NCBI RefSeq assembly: GCF_016918735.1
Contig: NZ_JAFFPR010000023.1
Coordinates: forward strand, 1-64,000
DNA: 64,000 nucleotides
Reading direction: 5' to 3'
DNA from: Leptospira abararensis
Lineage (GTDB): Bacteria; Spirochaetota; Leptospiria; Leptospirales; Leptospiraceae
A model generated the notes under the pieces. That model did no database searches. It saw only the letters and a program-made list of their open reading frames with translations, and was not told where the DNA came from. The stretch's first letter is position 1. Each line of letters begins with the position of its first letter. Shown piece by piece: positions 35,396-43,234 of the stretch. Position numbers and translations under genes: made by a program.

Positions 35396-35447
35396 AAACT
35401 TTGTATTAACAAAAATCTCCCCTGTTTTTACAATTGAAGTTTCCCTA

Positions 35448-35858
35448 TCACTTACAAAAAGCTGGTGGATTGTATATTGAGCCTTTCACACGAGTATAAC
35501 AAACCGTTGATCCTTGTGTAGTCATTCCGAAAAGATTCAGAGGTCCTCCCACAGGATACTGAGCTGTTGACGCAGGACCTTCCGCCCAATCGATGTTATA
35601 ATTTCCCTCACTTTGTTTGATAAGTAATCCCTTCACAACAGAACTATTGCTTTTGTAACAAGATTTGATATCCCGATTGTTGCTAATGAGAAGCCATGCA
35701 ACGGGATTAGGGCTCGGGTTTTTGACACAATTGTTTGTTAGAACCCAACTCCCTTCTAATATCGTCCGGGAATCATCAACAGTTGTTTTTTCTCCTGACT
35801 GGCACTGGAATGCAGAGACAGAAACTGCCAATGCGATGATTAAACTAATTTTTTTCAA
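35448..35858 (-). CDS. Small Cys-rich lipoprotein
   Basis: A 136-residue lipoprotein: MKKISLII start, hydrophobic core and SAFQC lipobox (Cys19). The mature part has four more Cys (NNCVKN, KSCYK, VCYTR, and FCK at the end), likely two disulfides, and a Trp-containing N-terminal strand (EGSWVLTNNC). No recognised family. Its leader can fold into a 12-pair hairpin that reaches the ribosome binding site. Confidence 0.7.
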   Translation of the reverse strand: MKKISLIIALAVSVSAFQCQSGEKTTVDDSRTILEGSWVLTNNCVKNPSPNPVAWLLISNNRDIKSCYKSNSSVVKGLLIKQSEGNYNIDWAEGPASTAQYPVGGPLNLFGMTTQGSTVCYTRVKGSIYNPPAFCK

Positions 35859-35867
35859 AATTTACTC

Positions 35868-35896
35868 CTTTGTAGAAATTTATTATTTCTACAAAG
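35868..35896 (-). promoter_or_regulatory. Leader hairpin touching the lipoprotein ribosome binding site
   Basis: A perfect 12-base inverted repeat (CTTTGTAGAAAT / ATTTCTACAAAG) with a 5-base loop. In the minus-strand RNA the 3' arm ends in AAAG, which is the first half of the AAAGGAG ribosome binding site (about 10 bases before the ATG). It could act as an RNA switch or be a protein-binding palindrome. Confidence 0.5.
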
Positions 35897-36129
35897 AGAG
35901 ATTAGAAACTTAAATTTTTGACGTAAGTCAAACTATATTCTAACTATTTTTATTAATTTTTCAATTTCAAGGAATCCGTGACCACAAAACAGAAGGTATA
36001 TGGTAAATCACTATGATTTATTGGCTTGCAACTGAAGAATTTCGATTGGTCCGAGGATGCCCGTGGATATCAGTCCTCTTTTTTTTTCTAACTTTTTTTC
36101 CACAACTCTGTCACAACTCCCCCATTCTT
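35897..36129. other. Intergenic region with no clear gene
   Basis: AT-rich spacer between the divergent lipoprotein and ABM genes. A reading frame at 36013-36264 looks random and overlaps the downstream gene. I see no convincing coding region; promoters for both neighbours must be here but none stands out. Confidence 0.5.
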
Positions 36130-36172
36130 GGGTATCCACTAAAGAGGCAGAAAACCTCAAGGAAGGATACCC
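36130..36172 (+). promoter_or_regulatory. Leader hairpin enclosing the ribosome binding site of the ABM/ECF operon
   Basis: GGGTATCC (36130-36137) and GGATACCC (36165-36172) pair perfectly; inside them GAGG (36144-36147) and CCTC (36155-36158) form a second stem. The AAGGAAGG ribosome binding site (36159-36166) lies in and beside the outer 3' arm, 9 bases before the ATG at 36176. Folding would block initiation, so translational control of the sigma-factor operon is plausible. Confidence 0.5.
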
Positions 36173-36175
36173 ATT

Positions 36176-36529
36176 ATGTTAGAAAGTTTAAAAGCCCAAG
36201 GCCAAGATTTACTTACCCTGGAAAGTTTACCCCCATCAACCGCCATCGAAATTGCGATCGTTGAATGTGCAGTGGAGGACTCGGAAAGATACCACCAGAT
36301 GCGGAAAAAAATGTTACCGCTTCTGCAAACCCAAAAAGGTTTTCTCGCATGGCGAGCCTTCCGGTCAAATACGAGAGAAGGAATCATGTTAGATCTTTTG
36401 TATTGGGAAAACGTAGAAGATTGCCATAAAGCAGGAGAAACACTACAAAATTCCGAAACGGGAAAAGATTTTTTCGCCTTGATGAAACAAACTTTAATCT
36501 TTGAAATGTTTGAACGACAAACACTCTAA
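36176..36529 (+). CDS. ABM-like (antibiotic biosynthesis monooxygenase fold) protein
   Basis: A 117-residue protein with the dimeric alpha/beta-barrel pattern: AIEIAIVECAVEDSERYHQMRKKMLPLLQTQKGFLAWRAF, then LDLLYWENVEDCHKAGETL and FEMFER. Such proteins are small oxygenases or heme/ligand-binding partners. It is paired with an ECF sigma factor by a TAATG overlap, so it may sense the signal or be a target of that sigma factor. Confidence 0.6.
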   Translation: MLESLKAQGQDLLTLESLPPSTAIEIAIVECAVEDSERYHQMRKKMLPLLQTQKGFLAWRAFRSNTREGIMLDLLYWENVEDCHKAGETLQNSETGKDFFALMKQTLIFEMFERQTL

Positions 36530-37374
36530 TGAAGACAAATTTACCAGAGGAAACACAATTAATTGAAAAGGCACGGATGGGAGACCGCCGTGCATTAGAA
36601 TCATTACTCGCCAATGTACAAACTTGGATTTATAATGTCATCCGCCGTATCCTTTTAAATCCACAAGAAGCGGAAGATGCGACACAAGAGGTACTTTTAA
36701 AAATTGCCACTAACCTTGCGGCCTATGATCCAATACGTGCTAGTTTTAAAACTTGGGCTTATCGTATTGCCGTCAATCACGCGTTAAATGGAAAGAGAGG
36801 TCGTTTAGAGGAAATTACAATAGGGTTTTCGGGCTATGCAAACGAATTAGAGAAAATGCCAGATATAGAGATTCCAACAAACGAACTATCAAACCCTGAA
36901 AATTTAATTCTAGTAGAAGAAGCAAAAGCATCTTGTACACTCGGGATGTTACTTTGTTTGGATAGAGAACAAAGGATAAGTTTGATCCTTGCGGATTTGA
37001 TGGGCTTGAGTGACAAAGACTGTGCAGAGTTACTCGATATTTCCAATGATGCCTTTCGAAAGAGATTAAGTAGAGCACGAAAAGATCTATATACATTTAT
37101 GGATGATCAGTGTGGACTCATGAATGAAAAAAATCCCTGTCGTTGTTCTAAAAAAATGAAAAGTTTTCAAAACAATGGCTGGATCGATCCAAACCTTCCG
37201 CGATTTTCTATGCCCCATGTGCGGAGATTAAAGGAACAGGTGGGAGAAATCCATTGCGAATACGAAGACTTTCAAAGGTTAGACTATCAGGAAATCTTTC
37301 GAAATCATCCGTACTACGAAACACCTTCTAAAATATTGGAAGAGATGTTAGTCAAATACAGTCCTGCGGTATAG
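36529..37374 (+). CDS. ECF-type sigma factor with Cys-containing C-terminal extension
   Basis: A 281-residue sigma-70 family protein. Region 2 includes PQEAEDATQEVLLKIATNL and FKTWAYRIAVNHAL; region 4 includes LDREQRISLILADLMGLSDKDCAELLDISNDAFRKRLSRARKDL. After region 4 come about 90 extra residues opening with a C-x8-C-x-C cluster (CGLM, then PCRC) and containing a further CEYEDF. Typical ECF factors are about 180-200 residues. The extension could replace an anti-sigma factor or bind metal; no anti-sigma gene follows. Confidence 0.85.
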   Translation: MKTNLPEETQLIEKARMGDRRALESLLANVQTWIYNVIRRILLNPQEAEDATQEVLLKIATNLAAYDPIRASFKTWAYRIAVNHALNGKRGRLEEITIGFSGYANELEKMPDIEIPTNELSNPENLILVEEAKASCTLGMLLCLDREQRISLILADLMGLSDKDCAELLDISNDAFRKRLSRARKDLYTFMDDQCGLMNEKNPCRCSKKMKSFQNNGWIDPNLPRFSMPHVRRLKEQVGEIHCEYEDFQRLDYQEIFRNHPYYETPSKILEEMLVKYSPAV

Positions 37375-37386
37375 AATCAAAATTAG

Positions 37387-37416
37387 ATTGGGGGATTAAG
37401 AAAATTTTTCCCCAAT
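37387..37416 (+). terminator. Possible terminator after the sigma gene
   Basis: ATTGGGG (37387-37393) and CCCCAAT (37410-37416) pair perfectly 13 bases after the sigma stop codon. The T-rich stretch lies inside the loop, not after the stem, so the call is weak. Confidence 0.4.
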
Positions 37417-37568
37417 AGTTCTCTGGGAGCCATTAAACAGGGATCCATCGGCACCAAACTCCAATCAGCTGAAGCCGAAAAAAGGGACTTTTCTAAATCT
37501 TGCTATTTTTCCTTTCTGCGCCTATTTTTTAATTGAAATAAAAAAAATAGAATGTCCTACATTGCTTT

Positions 37569-37610
37569 AACAGCCACAACCAAGTATTTCCTGTTAAATG
37601 GCTGTTTTTT
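37569..37610 (+). terminator. Terminator-like hairpin before the 37620 cassette
   Basis: AACAGCCA (37569-37576) and TGGCTGTT (37599-37606) form an 8-pair stem with a 22-base loop, followed by TTTT. It ends only 10 bases before the next ATG, so it may be a terminator for upstream transcription or a leader structure of that gene. Confidence 0.5.
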
Positions 37611-37619
37611 GTAGAATTC

Positions 37620-37970
37620 ATGAAAAAGAATATTATTATAATCTTTCTATGTTTAGCACTCGCTATCTCTCTTGTAGGGAATATCTTTACGTACCAGAAA
37701 GAAAAATTAGAAAAACCTAACCTCCAAGTTTCTAAACCGGAAAATACGACACCCAGATCACCATCAATAAAGGCAAAAAACCAGGATGTTTCATTATTGT
37801 CTGTTTATGTCCTGCCACATCCACCAGATTTTTTAGAAGGACGTAGGATTTATTTCAAAGATTATTATATTCAAAATTTAAATAATAAACAGATCATAAT
37901 ATTCAATGAGATAAAAAATGATGAATGGGTTGAGACAAAAGTAGATAGTGAAGCGGTTCGTTGGAAATGA
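37620..37970 (+). CDS. Hypothetical exported/anchored small protein
   Basis: A 116-residue protein with an N-terminal membrane segment (KKNIIIIFLCLALAISLVG) and a short Lys-rich stretch, then a basic, Ile/Asn/Lys-rich domain. No family recognised. It begins a run of three overlapping genes (ATGA at 37967) in a lower-GC stretch. The ribosome binding site is poor and a hairpin abuts it. Confidence 0.55.
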   Translation: MKKNIIIIFLCLALAISLVGNIFTYQKEKLEKPNLQVSKPENTTPRSPSIKAKNQDVSLLSVYVLPHPPDFLEGRRIYFKDYYIQNLNNKQIIIFNEIKNDEWVETKVDSEAVRWK

Positions 37971-39067
37971 TTGGTAGCAGAAATTCTCTAAATTTTGGAT
38001 TTGTTTTACTTTCTCTTCTCCTTAACTTAACATCTTTGTATGCGGAGGGGTCTTTCCAAAAAGGGATACTTCTCTTAAAAAATGGTGATACCATTGAAGC
38101 GGATTTTACGGAAACGAATGATGCCTATTTCGTTAGATCAGAGAAAATGGGAAAGTATATTCGGAAAAGCGATACTATTGATATTGTCTCAAACGATTAC
38201 TTCCAAAAGGTGCATGATTCGAATCCTTGGAAAAGTAGTTTGGACTCTGTCCTATATTTTAATTCTTCCGCTTCCTATCAATGGAATCAAAACAAGGAAT
38301 CGATTTATAAGGAAGATTTAACAGATAGAATTGTTAAAATCAGTTTAATTTTGTTAACGGGTTATTTTTACTTTGATGCACAAAATTCTAACGAAGCTTT
38401 GAAACGAACCTATACTGGATTTAATTCCAGTGCAGCAAGAGATCGATTTCAAAGAAGTTATACAAACTACCAAATTGCGGGTGCACTAACCATTTTTACT
38501 TTCACTTTCTCGGCAATGAAAGCATACTTTAGATTTGGAAGGAATGTGAGTATGGATCATTTAGGGATTGAAAATCGAAAAATTGTGACGTTAGACGAAA
38601 AAAATGAGGCGAAAGCTATGGAGAATTTTTTAAAAGGAATGCAAGATTTGGATCTTATGACTGACGTTGCTTTAAAACAACAATCCATTGAAGCCTGGAA
38701 AACCATTCAATTTTCACCGTATTCAGACGAAGAAATGAATGGCAAAATTGTCCGTGAAATGCGAGGAGAAACCATCCCCGATAAGGTAGCAGGTACCAAA
38801 GAGGAACTCTTAGTCAAAGAATCAAATGCTGCTGACGCCTTCTTTGGAACAGTGGTTACCTCTTTTCCCGAATTGACCACTCAAGAACTTATCGATATCC
38901 GCACACAACTCACGGTAGCTTTAGTTCTCATCCGACTACAAATCGATTATGGGGATGATGTGCAAGGGATTCCAGAAGAATTTCTGGTTATGGTGCGGAC
39001 AAAAAATGTAGCACTTCGCCAAAAGATCACACAAGAGCTGATGGCTCGCGGAGTAAAAGAAATATGA
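37967..39067 (+). CDS. Hypothetical exported protein
   Basis: A 366-residue protein with signal peptide (residues 4-26, FVLLSLLLNLTSLYA). Early in the mature part GILLLKNGDTIEADFTETNDAYFVRSEKMGK resembles the repeat that other Leptospira exported proteins use in place of a structured domain. One or two further hydrophobic segments (ISLILLTGYFYF, ALTIFTFTFSAMKAYF) follow, then a helical C-terminus. The function is unknown. ATG 37967 overlaps the previous stop (ATGA); the frame opens two codons earlier at a TTG. Confidence 0.6.
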   Translation: MIGSRNSLNFGFVLLSLLLNLTSLYAEGSFQKGILLLKNGDTIEADFTETNDAYFVRSEKMGKYIRKSDTIDIVSNDYFQKVHDSNPWKSSLDSVLYFNSSASYQWNQNKESIYKEDLTDRIVKISLILLTGYFYFDAQNSNEALKRTYTGFNSSAARDRFQRSYTNYQIAGALTIFTFTFSAMKAYFRFGRNVSMDHLGIENRKIVTLDEKNEAKAMENFLKGMQDLDLMTDVALKQQSIEAWKTIQFSPYSDEEMNGKIVREMRGETIPDKVAGTKEELLVKESNAADAFFGTVVTSFPELTTQELIDIRTQLTVALVLIRLQIDYGDDVQGIPEEFLVMVRTKNVALRQKITQELMARGVKEI

Positions 39068-39561
39068 AACCCATTTCGTCATTAGTATTACTAATCTCTT
39101 TATTCCTATTTACCAACTGTAGCGACGAAGAAGCAGAAATTCGGGAAAGAGGGCAAAGGTCTACGATAGTTTCCCTTTTTATGGCTGGTTTTTTTAAACC
39201 TAACTATTGTTCAGCTCCAGAGATTCTTCTAGAAGAAGGGAAAGTTTACAATATTACCTTAGAACCGGGGAAAAGATTTTGGTTTACATTTGTTGAAAAT
39301 CAGGCTTTCAAGCAAGATTACAAAAAAATTAGATTAACTATAAATCGCACGACAACTCAAAACATTTACCTTAGTAGGATAGGCTGCGAATTCACAATAA
39401 GCAATCGAGATAGAGGGAATCCTACTTCCTCTACTCCTACTGAAACTATTTATGAGTTTGACTCATATGGAAGTTTCGATTCTACGGGATTTGAAGTTGG
39501 TCATTTTTTAGAAATTGAGAATGAAAGTGCCAATGTATCCATTACATACACATTAATTTAA
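39064..39561 (+). CDS. Hypothetical lipoprotein
   Basis: A 165-residue lipoprotein with lipobox LFTNC (Cys19). The mature domain (LEPGKRFWFTFVEN, TTTQNIYLSRIGCEFTIS, FEVGHFLEIENESANVSITYTL) looks like a beta-sandwich resembling pre-peptidase C-terminal-type or carbohydrate-binding domains, but this is not certain. ATGA overlap with the upstream gene. Confidence 0.6.
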   Translation: MKPISSLVLLISLFLFTNCSDEEAEIRERGQRSTIVSLFMAGFFKPNYCSAPEILLEEGKVYNITLEPGKRFWFTFVENQAFKQDYKKIRLTINRTTTQNIYLSRIGCEFTISNRDRGNPTSSTPTETIYEFDSYGSFDSTGFEVGHFLEIENESANVSITYTLI

Positions 39562-39564
39562 CTT

Positions 39565-39873
39565 ATGGAATTTAAAACAATGAGACTGCAGAATATTCTT
39601 TTCTATACAATAATTTGCTTTTTTGCGATGTCAGAAATCAGAGCGGATAGGACTTTAGTGATTAAAACAAATGACATTACAAACCCATGCCAAACAGATT
39701 TCGATCCCAATTCCACCCAAATTACCTTTTACGGAGATTCTCTGGGTGATTTAGTCGATGCCCCTTTGTATGGGTACTTTGGCTGGGAATGGTATCTTAC
39801 TGTTCATGAAATGGGTGTAAGGTGGGATATTCAAAACTTAGCAGTTGGCGGAAATCGAAGTTTTGTGATTTAA
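39565..39873 (+). pseudogene. Truncated SGNH/GDSL hydrolase
   Basis: A 102-residue open frame with a signal peptide, then ITFYGDSLGDLVDAP (SGNH block I, GDS nucleophile) and IQNLAVGGN (block II, Gly). It stops at 39873 before the Asn and Asp-x-x-His blocks, and no downstream frame restores them. It therefore looks like the 5' remnant of a secreted esterase. It sits just after the lipoprotein gene with 3 bases between. Confidence 0.65.
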
Positions 39874-39993
39874 CTTCAAAGTTGCATGTGATTACGACAA
39901 ACAAGCATATACGAAATTTTTTCCTCACCAAATTTTTTAATCAAAGCCATAGCATCAGCAACGAAAGCTTACTTACAAGTGAAATCCCTACCC

Positions 39994-40890
39994 CTAACCC
40001 ACCTCTCCTCCCTTCTCACCCTCCGCTTTTTTCCGAAACACCTCAAGGACCGCACAAAATAAAATCACAGCGCCACCTAACCAAAGTCTTTCGGGTGGCA
40101 CCTCTCCGAGAAAATACCAGGCCGCTAAACTTCCGTAGATCGGACTTAAGGTAGACAAAGTGCCTGCTGTGGTCACAGATAAATTCGATAAACTGCGAAT
40201 CCAAATCGTATGAGCAAGTGAGGTAAATACACCGGCCAACACCACTTGAAACAAAAGGTATTTGGGTTCTGCAAGCATCACAAAAAGTCCATCGGCAAAG
40301 GGGAGTAAAATCAGGGACGTGGCAATCAATTGAGTGAAAAGAATTTGGGAACTAGGATAGTGGACATGCATCTCTTTAGTGAGTAGGTTGCGAATCGCAT
40401 ACAATACCGCAGAGACCACCCCCCAAACCACTCCTTGGAACATTTGGTTATCCCAAGAAAGATCGGGCACAATGAGAAAGAGTCCAAATAAGGAAAAACA
40501 TGCCAGAAAAAAAGCAAAAGGTTCGGGACGTTTCCCACCAAACAGTGGCTCCATGAGAGCAGAAAACACAGGATAGGTGAAAAGAGACAACATCCCGACA
40601 GCGACAGTGGACACTTGGATGGAGTGAAAGTAAGTCACCCAATGCAGGGCAAATAAAATCCCAATTCCGAAAACAAATAAAAAGTCCTTAAAACTTCGGT
40701 AAGAAACCGACTTACCACGAAGCCAGAAAAAAAGACCGAGCAGAATGACAGAAAATAAAGCTCTACCAGAGATGATCGTAACTGCAGGAAAGGGAAGGAG
40801 TTTGGCAAACAAAGTGACGTTCCCCATAATGAGGATCGTCAAATTGAGTTCCAATACAGATCGTAAAAAGCTAGGAGAAGAAGACTTCAC
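39994..40890 (-). CDS. EamA/DMT family transporter
   Basis: A 298-residue protein with ten membrane segments in two EamA repeats. ALHWVTYFHSIQVSTVAVGMLSLFTYPVFSAL is a typical first-repeat motif; SLAHTIWIRSLSNLSVTTAGTLSTLSPIYGSL is its second-repeat counterpart. The substrate cannot be told. GTG start at 40890. Last gene of a three-gene minus run. Confidence 0.87.
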   Translation of the reverse strand: MKSSSPSFLRSVLELNLTILIMGNVTLFAKLLPFPAVTIISGRALFSVILLGLFFWLRGKSVSYRSFKDFLFVFGIGILFALHWVTYFHSIQVSTVAVGMLSLFTYPVFSALMEPLFGGKRPEPFAFFLACFSLFGLFLIVPDLSWDNQMFQGVVWGVVSAVLYAIRNLLTKEMHVHYPSSQILFTQLIATSLILLPFADGLFVMLAEPKYLLFQVVLAGVFTSLAHTIWIRSLSNLSVTTAGTLSTLSPIYGSLAAWYFLGEVPPERLWLGGAVILFCAVLEVFRKKAEGEKGGEVG

Positions 40891-40897
40891 TTCTTAC

Positions 40898-41380
40898 TTA
40901 GGATTCGACCCCCAGAAATTTGGCGATGGATTTTCTATCTTTTTCCAAACTATGTTTGTGAATTTCTTCAATGGCTTTTTCCACAATGGGAGAAACAAAT
41001 AGAAGACTAGAAACCACATCCACATCATAAGATCTTTTGGATTCGGCCCCATCGGCTTCGTATTTACTTTTCCCTTTGATCACAAACACATTGTCTTTTC
41101 CTGGAGGGGAGATTTTGAATTCGTGAGTATTGGTAGTAATGTCAAAAGTGGATTCTTCCAAAAGAGAGAGGTCGTTGAGTGCTGCCGAAAGAACGGCAGG
41201 CATGGAACCTTCCAAACTCACTTTCCGTTTTTGGCGGATGATATTTCCGTCCTTGGTTTCTTCCAAAAGAGTTACATTTTTTAAATCAGGGAACTGATCT
41301 AGGTGTTTGTATCTCTCTTCTCTTGCATGAAGGAGTTTCTCGAGAGAAACGGGAAATGAATGAGTTACTTGGTATTTCAC
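40898..41380 (-). CDS. SRPBCC/DUF2505-like protein
   Basis: A 160-residue soluble protein with the Bet-v-1/DUF2505 layout: YQVTHSFPVSLEKLLHAREERYKHLDQ, VSLEGSMPAVLSAALNDLSLLEESTFD, then a strand-helix ending (VVSSLLFVSPIVEKAIEEIHKHSL). Such proteins bind lipid-like ligands. GTG 41380 shares its first base with the TAG stop of the ferritin-like gene, implying translational coupling. Confidence 0.7.
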   Translation of the reverse strand: MKYQVTHSFPVSLEKLLHAREERYKHLDQFPDLKNVTLLEETKDGNIIRQKRKVSLEGSMPAVLSAALNDLSLLEESTFDITTNTHEFKISPPGKDNVFVIKGKSKYEADGAESKRSYDVDVVSSLLFVSPIVEKAIEEIHKHSLEKDRKSIAKFLGVES

Positions 41381-42132
41381 TATTTTTTCTTACCTTTTTT
41401 CTTAGCGGGTTTTGATTTTGGTTTCGCTACTGTTTTTTTTACGGCCTTTTTCGCTGCCTTTTTCACAGCTTTCTTTACCGACTTTTTGTTTGCCGGTTTG
41501 GTTGGTTTAGAAGTTTTTTTAGCCGAGGATTTCGGTTTTTCCGCTGTTTTAGAAGCTTTTGGTTTTGGAGCCGCCTTAGTGGGACGATTGACCTCTTCCA
41601 TCAAATCTTCATCTTCCCAATAGAAAACTTGGTCTGCAGGAGTGGACTGCTCCATAGCCATAGCTTGCGCTTCTAACAATGAATTGTTGGACTCATTAAA
41701 ATTGGCCAATTTTTGGAATAATAAATTGATTTTTGGATCTTGGAATTTATTACGGATCGTCGCATAAAAATTACGCGCATCTTCCCCTTCTCGGATGGCA
41801 AGCTCTATTGCTTTTCTTTCGTCCGCTTTCACTTCTTCGTTTTTGTTTCGATCTAACCGGTCCATTACCTTTTGAATGGTGGAAGAATGAAACTTTTCTA
41901 TTTCAGAAAGTTGTTTTAAGTTAGGAAGTTCTTTTCCTTCGGCACTTTTATAAATATCTTTGATAAATTTAATATGTTCATCACCATCTAACGCAAGTTG
42001 GCTGAACAATTCTCTAATCTGGCCTTCCGGTAAACTTTCGGAAAGTTTTAAATAAAAATTGAAACATTGAACTTCATGTTCAATTGCGGCAGCAACTGCC
42101 TCAATAAAGGATGTTTTTTTTAGCGATTTCAT
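41380..42132 (-). CDS. Ferritin-like protein with histone-H1-like lysine-rich tail
   Basis: A 250-residue protein. Residues 1-180 are a four-helix ferritin-like/rubrerythrin-type domain (AAIEHEVQCFNFYLKLSE, DGDEHIKFIKDIY, then AIREGEDARNFYATIRN). The second metal-binding ExxH is altered (ESNN), so the diiron site may be incomplete. Residues about 187-250 are a K/A/P/S-rich tail with KKAVKKAAKKAVKK repeats, like histone H1, AlgP or HU tails, and should bind DNA. The layout suggests a DNA-binding oxidative-stress protein that parallels Dps. First gene of a minus run with two coupled genes. Confidence 0.72.
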   Translation of the reverse strand: MKSLKKTSFIEAVAAAIEHEVQCFNFYLKLSESLPEGQIRELFSQLALDGDEHIKFIKDIYKSAEGKELPNLKQLSEIEKFHSSTIQKVMDRLDRNKNEEVKADERKAIELAIREGEDARNFYATIRNKFQDPKINLLFQKLANFNESNNSLLEAQAMAMEQSTPADQVFYWEDEDLMEEVNRPTKAAPKPKASKTAEKPKSSAKKTSKPTKPANKKSVKKAVKKAAKKAVKKTVAKPKSKPAKKKGKKK

Positions 42133-42190
42133 AATCCCATTCCCTGGTTTTTAAAAACCATAAATACGATACTCGTGAGTTGTAATCGAA

Positions 42191-42859
42191 TCAAGTATTT
42201 TTCACTGATTGAACATCCAACTCTTCCGACTTTGTGGCAGCATAAATGAGCACTTGGGCAAGATAATAGGTGATCATAATTCCCATAGAAGCAGTGAATC
42301 GGTCCATTTCTGGTTTTAGAAACATGGAATATGCAATAATGGAATCAGAAAGAATGAATACCAATGCACCCACGAGCCCCAGGTAAAAAGGTTTTGATAC
42401 GGAATTTCTTGCTGCAGCTCGCCAACCCATCAAACAAATCGCAGAGATGTAGACACCAACTGGAATGAGAAGTGATCCAAGTTTTGGTACGAGAACAAGA
42501 AAAAAGGAAGAACCAAAAAGTAAAAAAGGGATAGCCAAGATGGGTTTTACTTTCGAGTCCAATGTGAACGCGTAAGAATAAATCAACTGTGCAATGAGGA
42601 AGGAACCAAGTCCAAAAACAAAATATCCTTCTTTGGGAAGCGCAAGAAAAGCATCTCCAAAAAGAGAAAACACAAGGCCTACAGCCACCAATTTCCCACG
42701 TTTTTCCAAATTCGGAAAGTAGCGGAAGAGTGCTACAATGAGGATCAGGATGGGAATGATTTTTGAAGGGAGATAGAGGGCATCCTGCTTTGTGATCGTA
42801 GCGATCGCAAAAAGATGCACAACAGAATAGAGAACAAACAAAACAATTTCTTTAGCCAT
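42191..42859 (-). CDS. YhhN family (lysoplasmalogenase-like) membrane protein
   Basis: A 222-residue polytopic protein with about eight membrane segments. GLVFSLFGDAFLALP and GALVFILSDSIIAYS are the two conserved Asp motifs of YhhN; ATG at 42859. It is predicted to hydrolyse the vinyl-ether bond of lysoplasmalogens, but the natural substrate in bacteria is uncertain. The gene at 1521 is a distant paralogue. Confidence 0.83.
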   Translation of the reverse strand: MAKEIVLFVLYSVVHLFAIATITKQDALYLPSKIIPILILIVALFRYFPNLEKRGKLVAVGLVFSLFGDAFLALPKEGYFVFGLGSFLIAQLIYSYAFTLDSKVKPILAIPFLLFGSSFFLVLVPKLGSLLIPVGVYISAICLMGWRAAARNSVSKPFYLGLVGALVFILSDSIIAYSMFLKPEMDRFTASMGIMITYYLAQVLIYAATKSEELDVQSVKNT

Positions 42860-42924
42860 ATTTCTTACTTTACAGGGATATCATTCTCGAGATTTCATCA
42901 GATGAAAGCCCGAGTGATCAGCCT

Positions 42925-43233
42925 ATGAAACAAACACGACCCTTGTCCATCTTTTTCTTAATCTGTCTCCTATGTACACAAACTTTGTCCGCAAGAGAAG
43001 TGCCCTCTGGTGGCGAAATGTTGATTGATCTGATGGTGGCGCGTCCAATGGGACTTGCAGGAACCGTTCTCGGAACTGCAGCTTTTATCGTTGCCTCCCC
43101 TTTCACACTCCTGTCAGGAACTTTCTTGCAATCCGGCAGACGCCTTGTGGTTTACCCGGCAAAATTCACCTTCACACGTGGGTTAGGCGACTTCCCAGGT
43201 TATATGGAAGATTACCAAATCGTAGAGGAATAA
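42925..43233 (+). CDS. Small exported hypothetical protein
   Basis: A 102-residue protein with a signal peptide (FFLICLLCTQTLSA) and a central hydrophobic hairpin (RPMGLAGTVLGTAAFIVASPFTLLSG), then VYPAKFTFTRGLGDF. Similar small exported proteins of unknown function occur in other bacteria with this RP-x-GLA...PF..PSG/LSG pattern. It ends one base before the mutase small subunit, so it may be transcribed with that operon. Confidence 0.65.
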   Translation: MKQTRPLSIFFLICLLCTQTLSAREVPSGGEMLIDLMVARPMGLAGTVLGTAAFIVASPFTLLSGTFLQSGRRLVVYPAKFTFTRGLGDFPGYMEDYQIVEE

Positions 43234-43234
43234 A

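Noticed and set aside
36013..36264. Open frame before the ABM gene
   Set aside because: No ribosome binding site, random composition, and it overlaps the start of the real gene.
37522..37550. AT-rich inverted repeat CTATTTTTT / AAAAAATAG
   Set aside because: Composed of A/T runs; expected by chance in AT-rich DNA.
39822..40154. Frame continuing past the truncated SGNH hydrolase
   Set aside because: Different frame and no SGNH block III or IV; it overlaps the EamA gene on the other strand.
41360..41623. Plus-strand open frame rich in Phe/Ala repeats (FFTAFFAAFF)
   Set aside because: It is the antisense shadow of the Lys-rich tail of the ferritin-like gene on the minus strand.
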